From assembly GCA_001630475.1 (NCBI GenBank), contig KV419398.1:843825-907824 (forward strand): a stretch of 64,000 bases of DNA. The letters are read 5' to 3'. Every line of letters begins with the position of its first letter. Position 1 is the stretch's first letter. Below the pieces are notes generated by a model that saw only the letters and a program-made list of their open reading frames with translations, had not been told where the DNA came from and ran no database searches. The translations under genes were made by a program, and so were the position numbers. Source of the DNA: Sistotremastrum niveocremeum HHB9708 (taxonomy: Eukaryota > Basidiomycota > Agaricomycetes > Sistotremastrales > Sistotremastraceae). Positions 1 to 12,381 of this stretch are shown here, piece by piece.

Positions 1-165
1 CTTGAGCCATCAGTGCTGACCTCGGCCCGCGCTTGTATCGACCGGTCAAGTTAAAATTCGTGTATTCGTTGAGGCCTGTAGTTGGACGGAACACGGTGGC
101 GATGATCGAATGGATGCACCCTGTGAGACGCGTTGAGTACTCGGTTCTTCACTCTCAGAGCTTAG

Positions 166-1568
166 CTAACCTTTGGCATTAATCACATCATCCAGGCCAT
201 ATTGCAACTTCGCGCGTTTGGCCAACGCAGCTTTCGACGGACCAGCGTTCTTCTGTTGGTCAACGTCGCCTCCTACACCGTTCTTTTTCTTCAACTTCGC
301 CACGGCATATGCGCTCGGCAGCTCCCCAAAAGCCCACTCCGGCATTAGCAGTACGCACTTTGCCTTCATCTCCCTCTTCCTTCCCGCCCTACCCCACCTC
401 TGGACCAACACTGACAAGCTCGTCAGGCTTTGGCCAACAACCACCGTCAGATCGATATCTGGTACATTGCAACCCATCCCCGCCGCCTCTGTTGCACATA
501 AGATCCGAATTTTGCCGGAGTTCAGCTGTTCCCAAACGTCCGTCTTGAACAACTCGGACCCGATTGAGGAGTACGGCACCACAAAATCGCGCAGCTTCGA
601 AGGCAGTGCAGACTGAATCAAGTGCATCGCCTTCAAGCACAGACCCTGAGTTGGTAGGTACAGGATACTCTTTGGTATAGCCGATGGAAGTGAGTTGTTA
701 TCCAGTTTTGGGAGCAGGGCGATAAACTCGAGCACCGGATCTCGTCTTGCAGCAAGCGGTTTGACCACGTAAGTCAATTCGTCTCTTCGACATCCAACAT
801 CTAATCCCCAGAAAGGTCGATGCCCATAGCCCAATGTACTCCAGATGACTTCAAAGGTATGAGTAGTCATTGTCGCCGTGCATGCCACAAACGGCACAGA
901 CGTGCCTGTGAAAGATCGCAGAATACTGAGCTGACGATACTCAGGTCGAAAGTCGTCCCCCCATTCCTCAATACAGTGCGCCTCGTCGACAAATATGCAA
1001 GAGATGTGTTCCCGAAAAACGCGATTCATCCACAATCGCTGGAATGAAGGTGAGAGTGCCATTTCTGGAGAGATGTATACGAGCTGATATTGTCGTTGCT
1101 CGATATCGTTCCATAGGCCGGGGGTTTTCGACGTGTCTTCGTTCACTGCTACGGCGCGTAGGCCTTTGGCGGTTGCGCTGAGGACCTATTATCACGCGTC
1201 CGCACGCGTCATTAAACTGTGAATTTCAAACGAAAGTGTTATAAACGTACCTGATCATTCTCTAGGGCCTTGAGCGGGCATATCACAATCGTGGTCCATG
1301 TCTTGTAGTGAGATGCGACTCCCTCAATCACCAAACTCTTCCCATACCCCGTGCCTGCGGTGAAAATGACGTCCTTCTTTGCGCGGATATTTGCAATGCA
1401 TTCTAACTGCCATCGCTCAGGTTCAAAATCAAGCTTCAGTTCCTCCTTGATTTTCTCAGAGACCGTGCGCCAGCTTGGGACCCTGGGACCCTCTCTCGCA
1501 GCCTTTGAGCGCGTTCCGTGAGGCGCCTTGTGGGTCCTCGACGGGGATGGCTGTCCAGAGGCTGACAT
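166..1568 (-). CDS. compact RecQ-like DEAH-box DNA helicase
   Basis: Two exons (about 1568-1251 and 1185-166) are joined by a GT-AG intron of about 65 nt at 1186-1250; joining them gives an uninterrupted frame. Visible motifs are a Walker A loop (TAGTGYGKS), motif II VDEAHC followed by EEWG as in RecQ enzymes, motif III-like ACTATM, and a motif VI-like QRWGRAGRK. Known for the family: ATP-driven 3'-5' DNA unwinding in the nucleus. The protein of about 445 aa stops soon after the helicase C-terminal lobe, with no visible RQC or HRDC domain, so it is a stripped form like the RecQ-like helicases common in Agaricomycetes. The start is uncertain. The frame stays open upstream, but 1568 is the first in-frame ATG seen. 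Motif VI reads GRK rather than the usual GRD. Confidence 0.8.
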
Positions 1569-2248
1569 TGCGGTTGAAGATACAGTATGAAGCTCAGGAA
1601 GCGTGATTTCAGTGGGAGATTGACGACCAGAAGTCGAGAGCGCGTCAGTCACGTGACATTTTCTCTGGCCATTATTTCCTCAACATTTGACACTGGCCGC
1701 AGGAGCGCTGTTATGCTTAATTTAAGGATGGCAAATATTCTTACAAAGGATTTGAAACGTTTTGGGTGACTAGGTTTACGTCAGGGAGCTTTTGGAGAGT
1801 AGTTGACGATTTATGGCCTGTTTCACCAGGGTCCTCAAAGCTCAGCGTAGAATATAGGATGTCGGCAGTCTAAATTTCTGGAAAAATCATACAACATATT
1901 TCTAGATTCTCAAGAATACATTCAAATATTAGCAAGATTTAAGAGGGCAGTGTGCGTTTGCTAGAGCGCCGCAAACCACCATAGAAAACGACCCGCTTTG
2001 TCGTAAGCCCCTCCTTCGGAGGCGTTGCCGGAGCTTGTAGCGGGGCTTGAAATTTATTATGAGCCTAGCCAACGCGCTGCAACATTTCGACGACACCACG
2101 GGCACCAAGCCTGAGATAAATGTGAACATACAGTGAGTCCTTAGGAACCTGCAGAGTTGGCTCTTTCGCTTGGTCTGAACGGAACTAAGGTCACGAAAGT
2201 CAGCCGCGACATTGCTTTTCTTCGGTCAAAGAGGGGACGAGACGTATA
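1569..2248. other. intergenic region between helicase and F-box gene
   Basis: No supportable gene. It holds the divergent upstream regions of both neighbours. A small hairpin-forming stretch lies at 2005-2048: outer arms AAGCCCC and GGGGCTT enclose a CCTCC-TTC-GGAGG stem. Its role is unknown. Confidence 0.5.
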
Positions 2249-3990
2249 ATGTGGCCTCACAGCTTTCAGTCCGCCTCATCTCGCGTTTGGTCCACGCCGG
2301 AGCTGGTCCATCTTATCATTTCGAATCTGGAGCCCGAAAACTGTGACTATTCTGAACAGCGATTGCGGCGGTCCACATTGGCGAGGCTTGCACGAGTGAA
2401 TACGCTTGTATCAGAGGTTGCCATATCATTCCTCTATGCACACCTGCAAGATGGTTGTGCTGGTGGAGTTCCAACGCTCGTCAATTTGGTCTCAATTCTG
2501 GCGCCTCTCGAGCCTCATGAGCCTGGTGGCTTAGTGAGTGCCGGATAAATATACTCATGAGCATATATTGTGACAGTCTGCAGAGTTTTCTCGCGCCTCT
2601 CGACACCATAGATTGGAGCCGTTTTCTGCGGTACAGCCGATGTGTGAAAACGATCCATCTGTCGCAACGATATCGCCTTAAGGGCGAAGACAAAAGACTG
2701 ATACACGGCATATCTCCTGAAGCTTTCCTTGGCATGCACGCGTCTCAACCTGACGCGACTCATATGTTCCCCTCCCTTCGCTCCTTGTGCACCGGAGCTG
2801 AGGAGAGAGTGGATCATTCCAATTGTTTCTACGATTTCGTCTTTCAATCTCGACTGTCCCACTTGCAAGTGACGTCCGTAGATTCCGTGTCGAAGTTACT
2901 GTCGAGCCTTGCTCCTTCGTTGGACACTCTAGAAACTTTCCACATCCAGGAGAACTCTCAAAATATACAACTCTCGCATTGTCAAGAACTTCTCGCAGTC
3001 ATCCCTCGCCTCACACGCCTCACCAATCTCTCGATCCCTCTTGCTTTTGTACCCACGGTGCTTCCCACGTTATCCTGCATCGAAAATCTTCGAAGTCTCC
3101 GAATCAATCATTCCAGAGACGACACGCATGATGAGCACTGCCAAATTCTCTTCCCAAAAGAAGGATTTCTCGACCTTGAGGAACTCTCACTGCAAGATTT
3201 CTCTCCAAAACCACACAATCGTCTTACGATCCTCTCCCCTTTTCAACATGTCTGCGCTCTCTCCATTCAACTCGACCACATTCAGGTAGAAAGCTACCGC
3301 GAATACTTCATCAAGTTAAGTTCCGGCTTTCTAAGTCTAGAGGAGCTGCGTATCGCAAGCTTCCTGCGCAATAGTTATTGGCTTCGCGAATCTCCGCCTG
3401 CATTCGACATGCTGGAGCCATTGTTCACCTTCTCGGCAATCTGCGATTTCACTTTCGACACTGATATTCCTTTCTCCCTCTCCGATGAAGACGTTGATCG
3501 AATCGCTCGAGCATGGCCTCACCTTGAGAATTTCTCTTTCTGCAAGGATTCCCTATATTACGCGTCACCGAGACTCTCGGTATTGGGATTGACATCCTTC
3601 GCGGAACATTGTCCAGACCTCTGCACCCTTACTCTTCCCATCGATGCAAATATTGAGCCCAGTCACGATCCTACTCAGACGCCGGCATTCAATGAAGGAT
3701 TCACACGTTTGAACCTGGCATTCTCTCCGATATCGGAGCCCACAGAGTTCTTAGCTCTTTGCCTAGCTTCTCTGCTACCCGACACCGCACAACTAGATTT
3801 CGAAGAAGATGATTCTCGCGAGCGCAAGAAATGTTCCAGAGTGTACAATTGGGAGTTGATGTGCGATCTTGTTGATTCTGTATTGGATGAACGGGATACA
3901 GGCTCAAGCGAAGGCTCAAGCGAAGGCTCCGGTGAAGGCTCAAGTGAAGGTTCCGACAACACGGGAAGCTCGGGACAAAGTTCTGGATGA
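2249..3990 (+). CDS. F-box-like protein with leucine-rich repeats
   Basis: Two exons, 2249-2533 and 2584-3990, flank a 50-nt intron (GTGAGT...CTGCAG); splicing keeps the frame. The first 60 residues resemble an F-box: a hydrophobic helix around ELVHLIISNLE, then LARLARVNTLVSEVAISFLY. The rest has periodic leucines spaced as in degenerate leucine-rich repeats (for example LTRLTNLSIPL and LEELSLQDF). F-box proteins of this kind in Agaricomycetes are large, fast-evolving families, thought to be substrate adaptors of SCF ubiquitin ligases; that role is inferred here. The last 30 residues are a Gly/Ser/Glu repeat (GSSEGS units) coded by tandem near-copies of a 12-bp unit. The protein is about 563 aa. 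The family assignment is good; the substrate is unknown. Confidence 0.75.
3898..3980 (+). repeat. 12-bp tandem repeat coding GSSE units
   Basis: Near-identical units of the type GGCTCAAGCGAA follow one another at the 3' end of the F-box gene. They give a low-complexity Ser/Gly/Glu tail that probably varies in length between strains. Confidence 0.6.
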
Positions 3991-4313
3991 GTGGAACGAA
4001 TGACCTTGGATCTAATGGGCGTGCCATAAACCGCATGGAGTGGTGGCCGTTTCGCGAGACCTCTTCCCGGTGCTGCGTCCTCTGATCTGATATTCTTAGC
4101 TTCTAAGAGGTCCTGCCCAATGATTATGATTCATTGTAATGGCATGATATTATCTGATGTAACGTCCCCAAAGTGGTGACTAAGATAGTTGCGAAAAGCA
4201 ATGCTATAACGGCCAAGCTGTGTTTAGTTGTTGATTTCATCGTCCCGCAAGCTACAAGTCTAAGGGCAACTGGACGAGGCAGAAGCGCTCGCCGTGAACT
4301 CTTCGCGCCATCC
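3991..4313. other. intergenic region
   Basis: 3' flank of the F-box gene and promoter of the methyltransferase. No gene or clear element was seen. Confidence 0.4.
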
Positions 4314-6111
4314 ATGTCAGACGATATTACCTCCGAGGAAATCGAAGAGCAGATTGCTTTCTCTAATGTCGTCGCGACATTTGAGCAATACGAGTCATAC
4401 GCAGTGCGTTCCCTCAAGATTCTCGTTAGATCTGCTCTGAGTTGAGAACAACGCCATGATCAGCTCTCAGCAAACCATCGTCGACGAAAAGACTACTATC
4501 GACTCCCCAAAGCAGATCAGGAATATCTTGAGAAATTAGGCTATAAGAAGAAGCTCAGTGCCGTCGACGATGCGATCCATGAAAACGCTTTGTTCTTGAG
4601 GAAGATAGTTGCCGACCCTGCGATCTTCGCTGCTACACAAGATGTACGGAATCTAGAAGAAGGAGATGAGGAGCATGAGGATCACGGTCAGCCAAATGTT
4701 ATCCGCTCAATTTCACTATTGATGGCTCTGTAGATCATCACCAATCTTCGGGGCCTTCGCACTCACACTCCCATGGAGACGGTCAACCTCACTCCCACTC
4801 TCACTCGCATTCGCATTCCCAATCGCATGCTCCTGGCCATCGACCCGAACACAGAAGGAAGAGACGGTATCGACCTACACCGCATGATGTCGACAAACTG
4901 ATGAGCACGATCAAGCAATTTGTACGAGACTGGAGTGAAGAGGTCTGTCAAGTAATTACGATTAACCCCCTGGCTTCGTTCTGACATTATGTATGCGTCT
5001 AGGGAAAGATCGAACGAGATCAATGCTATAAGCCTATAAAGGAGGCGCTGCTAAAGCATTATTCCCATGTTCCTGCGGACGAACGGTGGGTACCTTATTA
5101 TCTGTATTCTCGAATACACCTAATCAGCGTGACCCAGGTCTCAGCTCCGCGTCCTTACGCCAGGCGCTGGTCTCGCACGATTGTCGTTAGACGTAGCCCA
5201 ACTTGGTATGCCCGCCGTTTGACGTCCACGTTGCGACAAAGTCTGAACTCTTTGTCAGGATTTTCGTGCCAAGGCAATGAGTTTTCCCATTACATGCTAC
5301 TCCCTTCATTCTTTATGCTCAACCGGTAAGATAATGATTGATCACCGCCAATCCCTCCTGACCAGAATCCAGAACTGATCAAATCCACGAGCATACAATC
5401 TATCCCTACGTTCACTCCTTCTCAAATTTACCCGATCGAGACGCTCTCCTCCGTCCCGTCCGCATACCCGACATACTGCCTTCAAACATTCCCAAAGGCG
5501 TGGACTTCTCTTTAGTAGCTGGTGAGTCTATCTACGGCCATCATCTGTCCGTTGTTCAACTTCGAATCTGGACAGGCGACTTCGAAGAAATATACGGTGC
5601 CACTACCACTACCAATAAGGGCCACGAGCCTCAAGATGGAGAATGGGATGCTATCTTGACGTGCTTCTTCATTGATACGGCAAGCATCACACTACCTATA
5701 ATTCGTTCCCGCTCACCGAGATTCAGGCGAAGAACATTGTAAATTACTTGCGAATTTTGCATCGAATATTGGCACCAGGTGGCGTCTGGATCAACATGGG
5801 CGAGTCTCTGCGAGCCTTTGTGAAGCTCTGACTGATATTTTGTCAGGGCCATTATTGTGGCATTTTGAGAACAACACAACTAACGACATTTCGGTGGAAC
5901 TTGATCTTGAGGAAGTGAAAACTTTGGCGAGAGAGATAGGATTTGACATTAAGGTCAGTTATAAGTGATCTCTTACAGGCAATGTGCTGAATGTCCGCTT
6001 TGATAGGACGAAAGAGAGATTGCTACGAGTTATACTACTAACCATCAGTCGATGCTTAGTCATGTCTATAAAGCGCACTTCTGGACGGCTACTAAACGCG
6101 AATCACAATAG
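4314..6111 (+). CDS. carnosine N-methyltransferase family protein (N2227-like)
   Basis: At least eight exons spell a full N2227/CARNMT1-type S-adenosylmethionine methyltransferase. In order: DYYRLPKADQEYLEKLGY, IKQFVRDWSEE, the SAM loop TPGAGLARLSLDVAQLG, QGNEFSHYMLLPSFFMLNR, FSNLPDRD, AGDFEEIYG, WDAILTCFFIDTA, a short exon ending GGVWINMG, GPLLWHFEN, and a final exon ending KRESQ. These follow the human enzyme block by block. The animal enzyme methylates carnosine to anserine with SAM; the fungal substrate is not known. Between the N-terminal helix bundle and the catalytic part is a His-rich linker with repeated HSHS, absent from the animal protein as I recall it. The ATG at 4314 opens MSDDITSEEI. 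The gene converges on DPH5 with 77 bp between stop codons. Confidence 0.88.
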
Positions 6112-6187
6112 CGAGATGTCACAACAGGTTCTTATGAACACCGCACAGGATACATTCGAGTCATCAGAAATATTTGCAAAAGACTGA

Positions 6188-7296
6188 CTACGTTGACGGT
6201 TCATCAAGGGCGACGGCATAAGACTCTCTAGCAACCTTTCTCCAATTTGCCTTATCAGTCGCCCATTCTTCCGCGAATTCAACTTCAAGGTGATGCAACC
6301 TTTTACCAACGATGACGAGACTGTGAAGTGGATCTCCGAAGACCTCATTGTCCAAGCTTGCCAGTTCGGCCAGAGTTCCGCAGACGATGCGTTGTTGCTC
6401 GCTGCCCACTCGCGACATTGAGATCGCCAGGGTGGTCTCTGGTGAAAGAACGCCCTCCGAGCGAAGTGATTCGATCTCAATGAGTTGAGATACGGCTGTA
6501 GGTATCGACATGTATCGAGGCGGCTCGTATATCTTCCTCCCTCTGGGGTTCATCGTCAGCTATCGTCTTTATGTGACTATGAAAGGACTACACACCTTGC
6601 AAGATTCTCCTCACTCTGTTCTTTCACCTTGATGTCTAGAAGAACGAGTGTATGCATTCCGATCTCGACGTTCTCTTTGATACGATCATAGAAACTGTCG
6701 GGTTTCCAAGTGTCGGTGAAGAAGACGAGTGAAACGCTTTGCCCGAAGTTGTAGAGCTGCAATCCACAAGCCCCGATAGCGTTCATGATAGAGGCATTGT
6801 GTATCACTCGGGTAGGTATTTTGAGTGAGCGTGCCCGCAGGAGAATATCGGCATGTGTGGTGGCTCTAGTGCCTCTGGATGAGAATGAGGATAGAAAAGT
6901 ATAATGAAACGCACCCAAATGGATCTCCAACAATCAGCAATGCCACATCTTCCTTATCTGCATCTCGCAAGATTTCATCGCTCTCGGTTTCGACCATGTC
7001 GCGATCCGCTACGATCAAAGGCCTGCCATAGAACTCTTCCTTTCCTTTCGAGACATATCATTAGTTGACGGCTTTTGGGAAGAAGAGATTGGACAATGTT
7101 TCCGCACAAGATTCTCTTTCGGGACCAGAAGGATACTGGTATAGGCCTCGAGATAAACCCGGGAACATGCTTTTACAACCTAGACAGCATTTGCGGGTAA
7201 GCGACGAGATCGTTGACGGGCCGATTATGTTACCTGGAGGCCTTTGACCGTGATGTCTTTTTCATCGGAAAGTCCGAGGCCAATTATGTAGAACAT
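6188..7296 (-). CDS. DPH5: diphthine methyl ester synthase
   Basis: Exons read from the ATG at 7296 ([21 protein letters not shown], donor at 7233) through [111 protein letters not shown] and [20 protein letters not shown]. This is the full DPH5 layout. The enzyme is a cytosolic SAM-dependent methyltransferase that methylates the modified histidine of elongation factor 2 during diphthamide synthesis. GDPFG and the [10 protein letters not shown] block are family hallmarks. Length (about 290 aa) is normal. It lies on the same strand as CSN1, 273 bp downstream of the CSN1 stop, with no sign of a shared function. The internal splice sites were placed by eye. Confidence 0.93.
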
Positions 7297-7569
7297 AGTG
7301 CAGACTGATGAAGTATCGGCAAAAAGGCAACTATCGCGAACAAAAAATCTTCGATCTAAGCGCCCGTATTCATATTCACATCAGCAAAGATGCAAAAGCG
7401 GAAGCTCAAGAGATACCAAAACAGTGCTTATTCGTCGTCGGATTACAAGAATTGGTGGATTGCGATTCCATGAAATCGTGAAATAGAAAGAAAAGAAAAA
7501 CAGTTATAGCTATGAGAGAGCAAAGAAACGCATGGAGGTCCGACAAACTTTCCGAGCTGAACCGCGAGC

Positions 7570-9362
7570 TCAGTCGTATAGGGCAGCAACACTGGGATGC
7601 TCTGATGCCAGGTTATTCCCTTTCTTCTCCTTTGGCGCCTTCACAACCAAGTCGGCATGGATTCTAACCCTTGTCAGCATGCCGTTGGCGATCCTTCAAT
7701 TAAGAATACTCACAATGCCATACGAAGCAGAAGCTTGCGATTCGTGGATTGGATCTCATTGCCTGTCTGCACTGCCTTCTGATACAACTGTGCCCGCTGA
7801 TCTTGACTCTTTGCTTGTAAAATCTATTCGTGGTCTCAGCTTGCAGCGTATGGGCGAGTATAAATTGGACTGGCCTTATTCTTGCTGTCTATGCGCCCCT
7901 TAATGTCTCCGCTTTGGATCAATGGGACGAGGTACCCCTCAAGTTCTGGAATGCTTAATCCAAATGCCTGTCCCATCTTCTCGAGGCGAATGGATTGGAA
8001 GGGTTGGAAGTAGAGCACCAATGCTCTGTTTCGGATAAGAACGGTTAATGCGCTGATATGAGGGGCAAGGTGGATATCAAGCGCGTGTCTCGTCTGAAAA
8101 CAAGTTAGTTTCGGTCTCTGTGAGACATGACAGACTTACGGAGTATCGTTGAAGGATTGCTAGCACGGTGTGGAATTTGCTGGCCATGTATGCATCCAGT
8201 AACTCTCGGACATAGGGCTCTTGCTCGATATAGACACCGAAATTGTCATTCTCGAGGACTTGAGCTTTGATCGCCGACCGCGATAATGTCGCCAGAGAGC
8301 AAAGAGTTGCGTAAATTGCGATGTCAGAACCGGAAATTAACTAAGTAGATTCAATTTAACTGAACGGGTACTATGAAGAACTTTCTACACACCTTTCCAT
8401 TCCAATCTTCTAGGCTCTTTAGCGAACCGAGTCTGAGGAAGGAGGATGCGGCTTTCTCATATTGACCTGTACCGAGGGATGACAGCGCAGTGGCCAAATC
8501 AAGTTTCGTTTGCACACGATCACGCTCTGCTGATTTCTTTGGTGCTGTTCCTGGGGCAGTGGATGTTGCTGAGCTAGGCTGCGTATCGAGGGCTGAGTCC
8601 GCCTTGAAGACGTAGGTGCTGATGTGGGAGTAGTTCTTCTGCTCTATAAGAAGCTGCATAACGTGAGGGACAATCTTTGCGGGAGAGAAGATAGACATAC
8701 CTCCAGAACGATAATACACATCTCCAAGATATGTTGGCTTGTCGTGCAATATTCGCGGCACTTGGTGTAGTGTTTCAACGCGGTGGCATTTTCCCCTACC
8801 AGTCGGTAATAGTCCCCAAGATCACGGTGAGCCATCTGAACAGGCCGTGGGTAATGATAGCTTGGATGCAAAGAGAATACTCACTCGTATGCTCTCCTTG
8901 ATCATATTACTCGAATATGTCTTCAGCTCAGTCTCCAGTTTGTTCTTCTCCTTTGCATTTCTCTGTGCGGTCTCTTGAACCCATTTAGAGTTGATAGGAA
9001 TTATCTCGCTTGATGTGGCAAGGGAATTATAGAGCGTGGTGAGATGGGTGTATTGATGGGTGTCTCGAGACTCCAGCAGTTGCTGGATCCCTATCCGCAG
9101 AGCAGGCTTCGCAATAGCAGGACAAGTCGTGGCTATGTGTTGAAGACGTGCAATAGCCGTGGATCCTACATGGATTGGAATGTTAGCTCGAGAGTGAGAC
9201 GCAGGTTAGCTCTGAAGTTCCCATTGAAGGCGCACCTGAGTAACTGGAGATGTAACTCTCCAAGTCGAAAGGGTGATCTTCATCGACAACGACCACAGTA
9301 GATTTCTTATGGGTCTCTGGCTGTTTCCCCTCGTTATTATCAGATATTAAATCGACGTTCAT
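7570..9362 (-). CDS. CSN1: COP9 signalosome complex subunit 1
   Basis: Multi-exon gene starting at the ATG at 9362 ([14 protein letters not shown]) and ending at the stop at 7570. An acidic N-terminus is followed by a helical repeat region of RPN7 type ([74 protein letters not shown]). A PCI winged-helix region follows ([34 protein letters not shown]). The C-terminal tail reads [14 protein letters not shown]-like (here [16 protein letters not shown]). CSN1 is the scaffold subunit of the COP9 signalosome, which removes Nedd8 from cullins. Total length is about 470 aa, as expected. The start codon is 137 bp from that of GPI11, which is transcribed the other way, so the two share a short promoter. 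Confidence 0.9.
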
Positions 9363-9499
9363 GATTGTTGCGCGGTCGAGGGGCAGAACAAGCAGCTGAG
9401 GGCGCGTCGAGCAGTGCGTCGGAATTAGGGACGAAATGTCTGTCCCGAACGTCATCAGCAGCAGCCAAGGCATCGCCTTCATTCACAGTAGAAGTCTGG
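9363..9499. promoter_or_regulatory. 137-bp bidirectional promoter, CSN1 / GPI11
   Basis: Only 137 bp separate the two divergent start codons. No TATA box was seen. Both 5' leaders and any activator sites must fit here or overlap the coding starts. Confidence 0.5.
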
Positions 9500-10550
9500 A
9501 TGTCGTTCAACCGTAAAAAGAACAGACATCCAACTGCCCAGAAGACTTCTTCGACATCAAAGCCAACCTCACGAGGGCTGGAACCGACTGGTCTCCCTCT
9601 CCTCCAATATTCCTCTCTTTTGGGAACATGTACGCTACTAATGGGCTTTAATATTCTCTTTCTTCCTCGAACTTCACTCGTAATCTCTCCCTTGACATCG
9701 TTGCTGCCGCCCCCATCATCGTCATTGGACAAACCTCAACATCCATTCCTGGATCCCTTGACTGCTAATCCGATCTTGACCACGGCTTGGTGGACCATTG
9801 GAGCCGTGATCATCTGCGGATGGTGGGCTGGATGGATGAAGCACTGGTACAAATTTTCTAGGGCTATTAAAGACGATGTGTCGCTGACCCCCGAAATCAA
9901 GTTGAGGGTAATGTCTCCGAACTCTCCACCCGCTTTACGCAAGCTGACGTTCTCATAGGCCCACACGGATGCATGGCTATCGACGATTGCAGTTTCGGTC
10001 GCCTTATATGTGCTTTTGATACTCTTCGGAGCGCCTATAATCTCCCACCATGCTCAAACATACCTACTTGCGCTGCTGGTGGCTCTCCTAACCGTTCTGG
10101 CACCTTTATATGCATTGGGTCGACCAAATTTTGAAAGTGATCCTGATTCTATGATAAGACGCTTAACATGGTTCCGATTATTTGCTGAACTCTCGTAAGC
10201 CGACGCCCTCATTTTTTAAAACGCTTTGATCGATCTTGCCATAGACCACGAAATCATTGGGAGAGAGCCGCTGTATACCCGGCGGTAGGCAGCGTCCTAG
10301 GTTGTTGGGTGTCTGCAATACCTATTGCGTTAGACTGGGATCGACCATGGCAGGTAAACTTGCTATGTCCTCGCGAAGTCTCTTTTTTGATCGTCGTATG
10401 CAGGCTTGGCCTCTCACTTGTGCAGTCGGCGCAATGACGGGCTTCATGTTCGGTGGACTGGCCTCACTGGCTACGAACGTGGTGGTCTCACTCGCGAACG
10501 AGGAGATGGGCCAAACCGCAGCTCCTCCTGTAGAGAAGAAAAGATCCTAA
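9500..10550 (+). CDS. GPI11: GPI ethanolamine-phosphate transfer stabilising protein (PIG-F/GPI11)
   Basis: Four exons: 9500 to about 9908, 9959 to 10196, about 10246 to 10350, and 10402 to 10550. Joined, they give a hydrophobic protein of about 300 aa with roughly six membrane segments. The diagnostic PIG-F block crosses two splice sites: HWERAAVYPAVGSVLGCW, then IPIALDWDRPWQ joined to AWPLTCAVGAMTG. PIG-F/GPI11 is an ER membrane protein that partners the GPI ethanolamine-phosphate transferases in the last steps of GPI-anchor assembly. The ATG at 9500 (MSFNRKKNRHPTAQ) gives a short basic cytosolic N-terminus. It is divergent from CSN1. Confidence 0.9.
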
Positions 10551-11178
10551 TGAGAGACACATGTGCCTTGATGATTGTCAATTAACCGCCTCGTGATTCT
10601 GTGATTTTATCTGTATCCTGTCATCCGTAATCAAGTGCTCAAAGGGGTCCAAGAACGAACGAACGAAATGTCAATTTAATAATGATAGTCCGACTCCTGT
10701 GTCCTATAAAGGACAATTTACAAGGGCTGGCAATTATTGGTATAAGTAGAACTGAGGGTAACAACGTGCATGAGCACATAATTCAACATCTGAGAACCGG
10801 AAAGAAGAAAAGAAAGTCGAAAAGCTGAAAGCGAAAGCGGAATGGATCATGCCATTGGTGACATGCGGGTGGTGGTACAAAGAGCTCATCGTGGGAGCTC
10901 GAGAACTGAGTTGCGGGACACAGGCGGACCGTGATGTTAGTCGGGTTGAGGAGCGGAGCGCGTGAGGAATGGAGCCTCGTCACTGGGTCATTGATCACCA
11001 GGAAAGAATTCGGTGGGATGCGTATGGCAACACGAATTCGGCAGCGGATGGAATTTGATGAAGGGCGAATATCGTTGACCTTGTCGATCATTAATGGCGC
11101 CCATTTCCGAGCGCCAGTCACCCAAGAAAGAGGCGGCAAAGGGTGAAGATGAATGGAAGTTGGAAGAATGGGGCAGGT
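10551..11178. other. intergenic stretch, 3' flank of GPI11
   Basis: No gene is supported. A short GAAC tandem repeat lies near 10655. Open frames on both strands around 10783-11146 lack recognisable motifs and are probably chance. Confidence 0.35.
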
Positions 11179-11767
11179 CTATCGGCGCCAGGGGTTTTCA
11201 TCCTGGTACTTGATCTTCTTCCTCGGCAAGGACAGAGCGCAAGCATGAAGCATTCTATGCCACGTCATTTTGGCTTTCCGTAACAGAGACTGCAGATGAT
11301 GGTTGTTAGGCTCAAACGAACAAGATGGAATGTTGTCAGGACGCACGCTCATCCTGGAAGAACCCCGAGGGGTAGACTGGGTCACGGTACTTTCTGCTAC
11401 CGTTCGATCACTTTCAAGCAGATCCGAGTCCGTGGCAGGGAGATCGCTTGTGATATATTCTGAGGGAGAGTATTCGGACATCATCAAGCTCTGGATTTCG
11501 GTTAGTCCGCGAAACGGAGCCTGTGAAAATAGAAAAGCTTACAGGAACAAAGCTGTACATTTGGACCGAATTGACACGCGACCGTGGTTTATATGGTTCA
11601 ATTCGGGGCGCGGCCAGCTAGAAGAGAAAAGGGACAGAAATAAGCCATGTGATACGCTGCAGGATGAAGAGCGATATTGCAATACAATTGGACGAGGTTC
11701 GTGATCATATCTGGGAGCCGGAGAATAGGCGTAAGGATGGCGGAAAGACATATTCAATTCCCCTATG
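11179..11767 (-). CDS. possible small gene of unknown function
   Basis: Low-confidence model. A frame ending at 11179 (MMMSEYSPSEYITSDLPATD start) is Ser/Thr/Asp-rich with a basic C-terminus (LPRKKIKYQDENPWRR). Upstream, another frame opens with MSFRHPYAYSPAPRYDHEPR near 11760. Between them is a good candidate intron of about 52 nt: GTAAGC donor, GGACTAACC branch-like site, CCAG acceptor. A second weak intron would be needed further upstream, and the exon phases do not join cleanly from the first ATG. I recognise no domain. It may be a real short gene with a start I have not found, or two chance frames. Confidence 0.3.
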
Positions 11768-12381
11768 CACCCCAAGAGATACTAGAGATTTCCCAAGAAA
11801 TAAGAGACAAGAAATTAGAAGGAGTGGACGGCTAGAGTAGCATTGTGAATGGACAGATATGGATGGCAAGAGGATTTTGTTGGTTCTTGTTTGTCAGCTT
11901 CCTCCGCGAACGTGAAGCAGGTTCGCGTCCGAATTTGCTTCCGTGCGGCTTATCTGCTTACATGTCCTCGAGAATGATGGAGACTCTTTCCCATCACTGC
12001 AGTGACTACTTGTGGCTCAAAATCGCTTAGACAACCATTCCAACTATGTCAGCATCAATGTCTAGCTTTTTACCTTGGTTGATCGAATTAATTTAGGTGT
12101 CCTGGTTCTCTTCCCTGTCACGGCGAATACTCGTTGTTCTTACATTTGCTCCTTTCGTCTGGCTGTTCTGCTTTCCTCTCACATACATGCGAAGGCAAAA
12201 CCCTACGTGTGTTGGATGTACACCAACGTGATGTTCGATGACCCTTGTGTCGCTGCTATGTTGCTCCGCCGGGCCGCCCACGGAACAACTATATTGGTCG
12301 TCTCATACGTTATGAAAGTTCCTATGGAGCGACATAAATAAATACTGGGAGATTCCACAGTGAAACAACTTGTTCTTCGCC

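Noticed and set aside
2005-2048. Small hairpin considered as an RNA gene
   Set aside because: Nested stems are short, with no tRNA boxes, polymerase III terminator or known RNA pattern.
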